From contig CP069419.1 in assembly GCA_017569285.1 (NCBI GenBank), forward strand, positions 682,001 to 746,000: a stretch of 64,000 nucleotides of DNA, given 5' to 3'. The notes beneath the pieces are model-generated. The model worked only from the letters and a program-made list of their open reading frames with translations, was not told the origin of the DNA and ran no database searches. How positions within the stretch are numbered: the stretch's first letter is position 1; every line of letters begins with the position of its first letter. Shown here piece by piece: positions 59,355-64,000 of the stretch. The DNA comes from Clostridiales bacterium (GTDB taxonomy: Bacteria > Bacillota > Clostridia > Christensenellales > Aristaeellaceae). The translations under genes were made by a program, and so were the position numbers.

Positions 59355-60812
59355 ATGCTGATTGTCTGTATCCTGCTCCCGCTGCTGGGCGGAGCGCTGC
59401 TGCCACTGGGCCGGTTTCCGGAGCGTTCCCGCCTTCGCGGGGTCCTGACGGAGGCGGTGGTCTGCCTGACCTCCGTCCTGATTGCCGTTGCGCTCATCCG
59501 GGGCATCCCGCTGGAATGGACGCTGTGGGAAGTATTTCCCGGTGCGGTCATTGCGTTCCGGTGTGACGGGATGTCGTCCGTTTTCCTGGGGCTCATCGCC
59601 TTCCTCTGGCCGCTCGCCTCGCTTTACGGCTTCTCCTACATGGAGCATGAGCATCGTCCCAATGCCTTCTTCGCGTGGTATACCATCTGTTATGGCATCA
59701 CCGTCTGCGTGGCATCGGCCGGCAATCTCTTCACAATGTATCTCGCTTTTGAAGCGCTGACGCTCATTACACTGCCGCTTGTGTGGCATAAATGGAATGA
59801 GGAGAGCGTCGCCGCAGCCCGCAAATACGCCCTTTATGTGCTGGGTGCTGCCGCACTGGGCTTCCTTGCGCTCGTATCGCTCACCGCCCTGGGCGGCGGG
59901 GATTTCCGGCCGGGCGGCATCCTTCCGGCGGAAACCTGGGCCGCGCACGGGGATCTCCTGCGCGCACTGTATGTGCTGGCATTCCTCGGTTTCGGGGTCA
60001 AGGCAGCTGTGCTTCCCTTCTCCTCCTGGCTTCCGACCGCTTCCGCGGCGCCAACGCCGGTCACAGCCCTGCTCCATGCGGTGGCGGTTGTCAATGCCGG
60101 CGCGTTCTGTGTCGCCCGGGTCACCTGGTTCTCCTTCGGTACGGAAATGCTCACCGGCACCTGGGCCCAGACCGCGGTACTCCTCACCGCCTGCTGCACT
60201 GTCGTATTCTGCTCGGCCATGGCCGTCCGGGAAAATCATCTGAAGCGCCGTCTGGCCTGGTCCACGGCGTCCAACCTCAGCTACATCCTGGTCGGTGTCG
60301 CGCTGATGACCGGCGAGGGACTCACCGGTGCCCTGAGCCACCTGGTCATCCACGGACTGATGAAAATCGTCCTCTTCTTCGCCGCCGGGGCGATCCTGGT
60401 CCGGAGCGGAAAAGAATATGTATCCGAGGTGCGCGGCTTTGCCCGTCCCATGCCGTTTGTCTGTGCCTGCTTCGCGGTATGCGCCGTCTCGCTGGTCGGC
60501 ATTCCGCCGCTTTCCGGTTTCGTCAGCAAGTGGATCCTGCTGGAGGCCGCAATCCATACCGGCCGGGCCGACGGCATATTTGCCGGGGCCTGCCTGATCA
60601 TCTCCTCGGTGCTCACTGCTGTCTATGTGCTGTCCGTTGTGACAGCGTTCTATTTCCGCCCCCTGTCCGGGGAAAACCTCACCTGGGGTGCGGAATGCCA
60701 TGATCCTGACCTGCGGATGAAGCTTCCCATGGCCCTGATTGCCGCGCTGGTAGTCATCCTGGGCTTCTGGTCCGAACCGCTGGTCACGTTTATCCGGTCT
60801 CTGGTTCCGTAA
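59355..60812 (+). CDS. antiporter-like proton channel subunit 3
   Basis: 485 residues, 17 bp after subunit 2. Same fold: Glu in AFEALTLITLPLV (about 135), Lys in GFGVKAAVLPFSSWLPTASAAPTPV (about 217) and Lys in HGLMKIVLFFAAGA (about 338). The loop SWLPTASAAPTPVTALLHAV is NuoL-like, whereas the chain is shorter than NuoL. Starts directly at the membrane helix LIVCILLPLLGGALLPLG. It follows subunit 2 closely in sequence type, which suggests gene duplication within the operon. Confidence 0.87.
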   Translation: MLIVCILLPLLGGALLPLGRFPERSRLRGVLTEAVVCLTSVLIAVALIRGIPLEWTLWEVFPGAVIAFRCDGMSSVFLGLIAFLWPLASLYGFSYMEHEHRPNAFFAWYTICYGITVCVASAGNLFTMYLAFEALTLITLPLVWHKWNEESVAAARKYALYVLGAAALGFLALVSLTALGGGDFRPGGILPAETWAAHGDLLRALYVLAFLGFGVKAAVLPFSSWLPTASAAPTPVTALLHAVAVVNAGAFCVARVTWFSFGTEMLTGTWAQTAVLLTACCTVVFCSAMAVRENHLKRRLAWSTASNLSYILVGVALMTGEGLTGALSHLVIHGLMKIVLFFAAGAILVRSGKEYVSEVRGFARPMPFVCACFAVCAVSLVGIPPLSGFVSKWILLEAAIHTGRADGIFAGACLIISSVLTAVYVLSVVTAFYFRPLSGENLTWGAECHDPDLRMKLPMALIAALVVILGFWSEPLVTFIRSLVP

Positions 60813-60855
60813 AGAATTCCCCTGTATCTGAATTTACAGGAAAGGAGGGTGAAAC

Positions 60856-62973
60856 ATGCTGCTGCCGCTGCTCTGTTTCGGTCCGATGGTGCTTGCACCG
60901 TTCGTCTGGCTGGCCGGCCGGAAAAATGACCGCGTACGCGACCTGCTCGCAGCGGTCATCTGTGCGCTGGCGCTGGGCGGCTGTCTCACGCTTCTTCCCG
61001 GTGAAACGCGCTTCAGCCTGGACGGCTTCTGCGGTCTCGGCCTGCACCTGCGGGCCGATGGATTCCGCAGCCTGTACGCGTCGGTGGCCGCCTTCATGTG
61101 GCTGGTCAGCGATGTCTTTGCCCCGGAATATATGCATCACGACGGGATGCGCAACCGGTACTGGCTCTTCAATCTCTGGACCCTCGGCGCCACGCTCGGC
61201 GTTTTCCTGTCGGATGACCTGTATACGACGCTGATCTTCTTTGAGATCATGTCCCTCACCAGCTATACCTGGGTGGCGCAGGAGGAAACGCCCGGCGCCA
61301 TGCGGGCCGCGGAAACCTACCTGATGGTCGCGGTCATCGGCGGCCTGACCACCCTGATGGGTCTGTTCATGCTGTACCGGCAGACCGGCACACTGTCCTT
61401 CGACGGCCTGCGGGAAGCCCTGGAGGGCGGAACTCCGTCCCCCGCCGTTACGACAGCCGTCTGGCTTACGCTCTTCGGCTTTGCGGCCAAGGCCGGCCTG
61501 TTCCCGCTGCATATCTGGCTGCCCAAGGCGCACCCGGTCGCTCCGGCGCCTGCATCTGCCCTGCTCTCCGGTATCCTGACCAAGAGCGGGGTGTTCGGCA
61601 TGATTGTCCTGTGCGCCAATATCATGCCCGGCGTCCGCTCCTTCGGAAATACACTGTTGGTACTCGGCGCCGTCACAATGCTGCTTGGCGCCCTCCTGGC
61701 GCTGTTTTCCGTGGATCTCAAGCGTACGCTCGCCTGCTCCTCCGTCAGCCAGATCGGCTTTATCACGGTCGGTCTTTCAGTCATGACCCTGCTGGGGGAA
61801 GAAGGCTCCCTGGCCGCCTATGGTACGCTGGAGCATATGATGAACCATTCCCTCATCAAGCTGTGCCTGTTCCTTTGCGCCGGCGTGGTGTATATGAACC
61901 TGCACCGGCTGGACCTGAACGGCGTCCGCGGCTTCGGCCGGGGCAAGCCGCTGCTGCACACCTGCTTCCTGTCGGGGGCGGTCTCCATTGCCTGTATTCC
62001 GCCGCTGGGCAGCGGTTTCAATTCCAAGTCCCTGCTGCACGAAGGCATCCTGGAGCTCATCGCGGAGCTTTCCGCGCACGGGCTCACCGTATGGCCGTAC
62101 CGGGTGCTGGAGCTTCTGTTCATCTTCTCCGGCGGACTGACCGTCGCGTATATGACCAAGCTGTATATCTGCCTGTTCATCGAGAAGAACGCGGATCCGG
62201 AGCTGCAGGCAAAGTATGACGCGATGAACGGCCGGTATATCCGGAAACCGGCGGCAGCCGCCCTGCTCGCCGCGTCGGTTCCCCTTCCGTTCCTGGGGCT
62301 GTTCGGTTCCGCCCTGCTCAGTCCGTGTGCGGAACGGTCCATGCCGTTCTTCGGCCAGGGTTCTCCCGGGCATATCCATTATTTCTCGGGTGAGAACCTG
62401 ATCGGTGCGGCGGAAAGCATTGCCGTGGGCGCGCTGGTTTACCTGCTGGTGGTCCGTCCGCTCCTGATGGCGTCATCCGCAAATCAGTCCGCATTCGGGA
62501 AACGCGTATATGTCAACCGCTGGCCTGCCTGGCTGGACCTGGAGGACAAGGTCTACCGTCCCCTGCTCAGCGCGCTGACAGCCGGCTCCTCCTTCGTGTT
62601 CCGTTTCATTGCGTCCATTCCGGACAGTAAACTCATCCGCGTATGGATTCCGGCCGCGTTTACCGCGTTTTTCCGGTTCCTGGCCGCCGCCCCGGAAAGC
62701 CGTCCGGTTCTTGTATGGATTCCCCGGCTGCTGACTGCGGCCACCCGCTTCCTTTCGGAGATTACCGATTATGTCGCCCTGTTGATCCGCAGGCTGCTGG
62801 ATTCTGGCCGTGCCCGGACGCAGGATTCCCCGTCCGGCGGTTTCCTGCCGGCGGAAAGAAGGCGGCTGATCACGCTCGCCGGCCACAATGTCGGCCGGAG
62901 CCTGACCTTTGGCCTGATTCTCACTGCAGCCGGACTGCTGCTCATGATTGTCTATCTTCTCATTCGTTTCTGA
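60856..62973 (+). CDS. antiporter-like proton channel subunit 4 with long C-terminal extension
   Basis: 705 residues; the first 500 form the NuoL/MrpA-like channel domain. Glu in FFEIMSLTSYTWV (about 137), Lys in GFAAKAGLFPLHIWLPKAHPVAPAP (about 215) and Lys in NHSLIKLCLF (about 333) are kept. The last 200 residues hold a cytosolic/amphipathic part with an internal repeat (FRFIASIPDS...VWIP and FRFLAAAPES...VWIP, about 578-625) and a final helix. Such tails in NuoL-type proteins form a lateral helix bracing neighbouring channels. A CCTGTA/TACAGG dyad (60824-60843) sits just before the ribosome binding site. Last gene of the operon, followed by a strong terminator. Confidence 0.87.
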   Translation: MLLPLLCFGPMVLAPFVWLAGRKNDRVRDLLAAVICALALGGCLTLLPGETRFSLDGFCGLGLHLRADGFRSLYASVAAFMWLVSDVFAPEYMHHDGMRNRYWLFNLWTLGATLGVFLSDDLYTTLIFFEIMSLTSYTWVAQEETPGAMRAAETYLMVAVIGGLTTLMGLFMLYRQTGTLSFDGLREALEGGTPSPAVTTAVWLTLFGFAAKAGLFPLHIWLPKAHPVAPAPASALLSGILTKSGVFGMIVLCANIMPGVRSFGNTLLVLGAVTMLLGALLALFSVDLKRTLACSSVSQIGFITVGLSVMTLLGEEGSLAAYGTLEHMMNHSLIKLCLFLCAGVVYMNLHRLDLNGVRGFGRGKPLLHTCFLSGAVSIACIPPLGSGFNSKSLLHEGILELIAELSAHGLTVWPYRVLELLFIFSGGLTVAYMTKLYICLFIEKNADPELQAKYDAMNGRYIRKPAAAALLAASVPLPFLGLFGSALLSPCAERSMPFFGQGSPGHIHYFSGENLIGAAESIAVGALVYLLVVRPLLMASSANQSAFGKRVYVNRWPAWLDLEDKVYRPLLSALTAGSSFVFRFIASIPDSKLIRVWIPAAFTAFFRFLAAAPESRPVLVWIPRLLTAATRFLSEITDYVALLIRRLLDSGRARTQDSPSGGFLPAERRRLITLAGHNVGRSLTFGLILTAAGLLLMIVYLLIRF

Positions 62974-62991
62974 TCATATTTCCGTTCCCGG

Positions 62992-63018
62992 ATATGCCGG
63001 CAGGGCCTGCCGGCATAT
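62992..63018 (+). terminator. terminator of the Mrp/Mbh-like operon
   Basis: Almost perfect palindrome (ATATGCCGGCAGG and its complement) followed by TTCATGTTTTTTT, about 20 bp after the last antiporter gene. Confidence 0.88.
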
Positions 63019-63043
63019 TTCATGTTTTTTTCCGGCAGTTTTC

Positions 63044-63072
63044 TTCTCATCCGTATGGTTTTGTGCTATTCT
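63044..63072 (+). promoter_or_regulatory. possible promoter for iorA
   Basis: TTCTCA (63044-63049), 17 bp, TATTCT (63067-63072) with TG one base before it (extended -10), 31 bp upstream of the start. The -35 match is weak. Confidence 0.4.
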
Positions 63073-63103
63073 TTTGCGCAGAGATTCCTGAAGGAGTGAA
63101 CGT

Positions 63104-64000
63104 ATGCATACCGCCTTTCTGATGGGGAATGAAGCCATCGCGATGGGGGCGCTGGCGGCCGGTGTCAACCTGGTCTGCGGCTATCCCGGCACCCCCTCGA
63201 CCGAGGTTCTGGAAACCGTTGCCAAAAACCGCGGCGATTCCGTCTATGTGGAATGGTCCGTCAATGAAAAAACCGCCATGGAAGTGGCGGCCGGTGCGTC
63301 CTATGCCGGCGCCCGGGCACTGGTCACCATGAAGCAGATGGGCCTCAACGTGGCGTCCGATCCGCTGATGTGCCTGGAGTATATCGGTGTAAAGGGCGGC
63401 CTGGTTGTCCTCGTTGCGGACGACCCCGGTCCCATCTCTTCCCAGACCGAACAGGACACCCGCAGCTTTGCCTCTTTCTCCAAGGTTCCTGTCTTCGATC
63501 CTTCCTCCGCGCAGGAGGCATACGATATGATGCGCGAGGCGTTCGCCTTCTCCGAGGAATACCACACCCCGGTTTTCCTCCGGCCGACCACCCGCGTTTC
63601 CCACGGCTATGCCTCCATCCGCGTGCTGGATGCGGAAGAGTACGAAATCCACACGCCGGACGGGTTTGTCCGGGATCCGGCCCGATGGGTCATCTTCCCG
63701 CGCTTTTCCTTTGCCAGCCACCGCAGGATTGAGGAGCGCAACACCGCGCTCTCCGATGTCCTGTCGGATTATGCCCCCAACCGGATTGAGCCCGGGGATC
63801 CGGCCTGCCGCAAAGGCATCGCCACCGGCGGTATCAGCTGGACGTATGTCATGGAAGCCCGGGAAAAGCTCGGCAAATGCCGGGTGCTGAAAGTCGCGAC
63901 GCCTTTCCCGTTCCCGGAAAAGAAAGCCGTTGAGTTCCTCTCCGGCCTGGATGAAGTGCTCTGTGTCGAGGAACTGGATCCCGTTATTGAGCGGGCACTC
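63104..64000 (+). CDS. iorA: indolepyruvate ferredoxin oxidoreductase alpha subunit (partial)
   Basis: 299 codons are present and the frame is cut by the window end. ATG start with AAGGAG upstream. The N-terminus MGNEAIAMGALAAGVNLVCGYPGTPSTEVLE (about 6-36) and VEWSVNEKTAMEVAAGASYAGARALVTMKQMG are characteristic of IorA. With IorB it oxidises aryl 2-oxo acids to acyl-CoA and CO2 and reduces ferredoxin, using TPP; the TPP and Fe-S parts would lie beyond the window. It is separated from the ion pump operon by a terminator. Confidence 0.92.
   Translation, partial: MHTAFLMGNEAIAMGALAAGVNLVCGYPGTPSTEVLETVAKNRGDSVYVEWSVNEKTAMEVAAGASYAGARALVTMKQMGLNVASDPLMCLEYIGVKGGLVVLVADDPGPISSQTEQDTRSFASFSKVPVFDPSSAQEAYDMMREAFAFSEEYHTPVFLRPTTRVSHGYASIRVLDAEEYEIHTPDGFVRDPARWVIFPRFSFASHRRIEERNTALSDVLSDYAPNRIEPGDPACRKGIATGGISWTYVMEAREKLGKCRVLKVATPFPFPEKKAVEFLSGLDEVLCVEELDPVIERAL

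Noticed and set aside
57961-60701. Long minus-strand frames opposite the antiporter genes
   Set aside because: Low-complexity Gly/Gln/His/Asp-rich antisense products of hydrophobic codons, without ribosome binding sites.

Overview
The window looks like a chromosomal segment of a GC-rich, Gram-positive-type Clostridia (Bacillota). The reasons are strong GGAGG-type ribosome binding sites, a secreted Cna_B/SpaA-type surface protein repertoire, AddB, a CD1247-type zinc-ribbon protein, DUF4867, KtrAB, an Mrp/Mbh-like cation pump and an indolepyruvate:ferredoxin oxidoreductase, with no outer-membrane genes. A gut or rumen Christensenellales-like lineage would fit, but that is a guess. No tRNA, rRNA, CRISPR array, transposase or phage gene was seen.

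Region 1 (1-22.3 kb, minus strand) is a surface-display locus. It holds a giant adhesin that runs off the left edge (signal peptide, AT-rich head, pilin-like domain, about 23 Cna_B domains, at least 10 SpaA-like domains). Upstream in the same apparent operon is a secreted stalk protein with 13-residue PAQET repeats. A sugar isomerase-like TIM barrel, an orphan 785-residue family 5 solute-binding protein, a second Cna_B protein without a visible sortase signal, and a membrane-anchored glycosyltransferase follow. The adhesin array consists of eighteen 294-bp and seven 306-bp near-identical units. It carries four indels that break the reading frame and a striking hotspot of variation at one spot of the 294-bp unit.

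Region 2 (22.4-45 kb) is mostly housekeeping: divergent ktrB-ktrA; pepP-efp-CD1247 protein; thrC; a small P-loop protein; an addB without addA; an SPFH protein; then a long minus-strand run of MacB-like ABC transporter, type 2 ileS, a degenerate GH4-like protein, rRNA methyltransferase, RluA, tgt, DUF4867 and degV.

Region 3 (45-52 kb) has an orphan membrane protein and a minus-strand operon of a heterodimeric ABC exporter, a diguanylate cyclase and a PfkB sugar kinase.

Region 4 (52-64 kb, plus strand) begins with metY. It continues without a terminator into a ten-gene Mrp/Mbh-like cluster in the order E, F, G, MbhD-like, MbhE-MnhB fusion, C and four antiporter-like subunits, all of which keep the Glu/Lys proton-channel residues. 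A strong terminator follows, and then iorA, cut by the window edge. Reduced ferredoxin from IorAB-type oxidation and an ion pump of the Mbh/Mrp type could be functionally linked, but no redox module of the pump is visible here.
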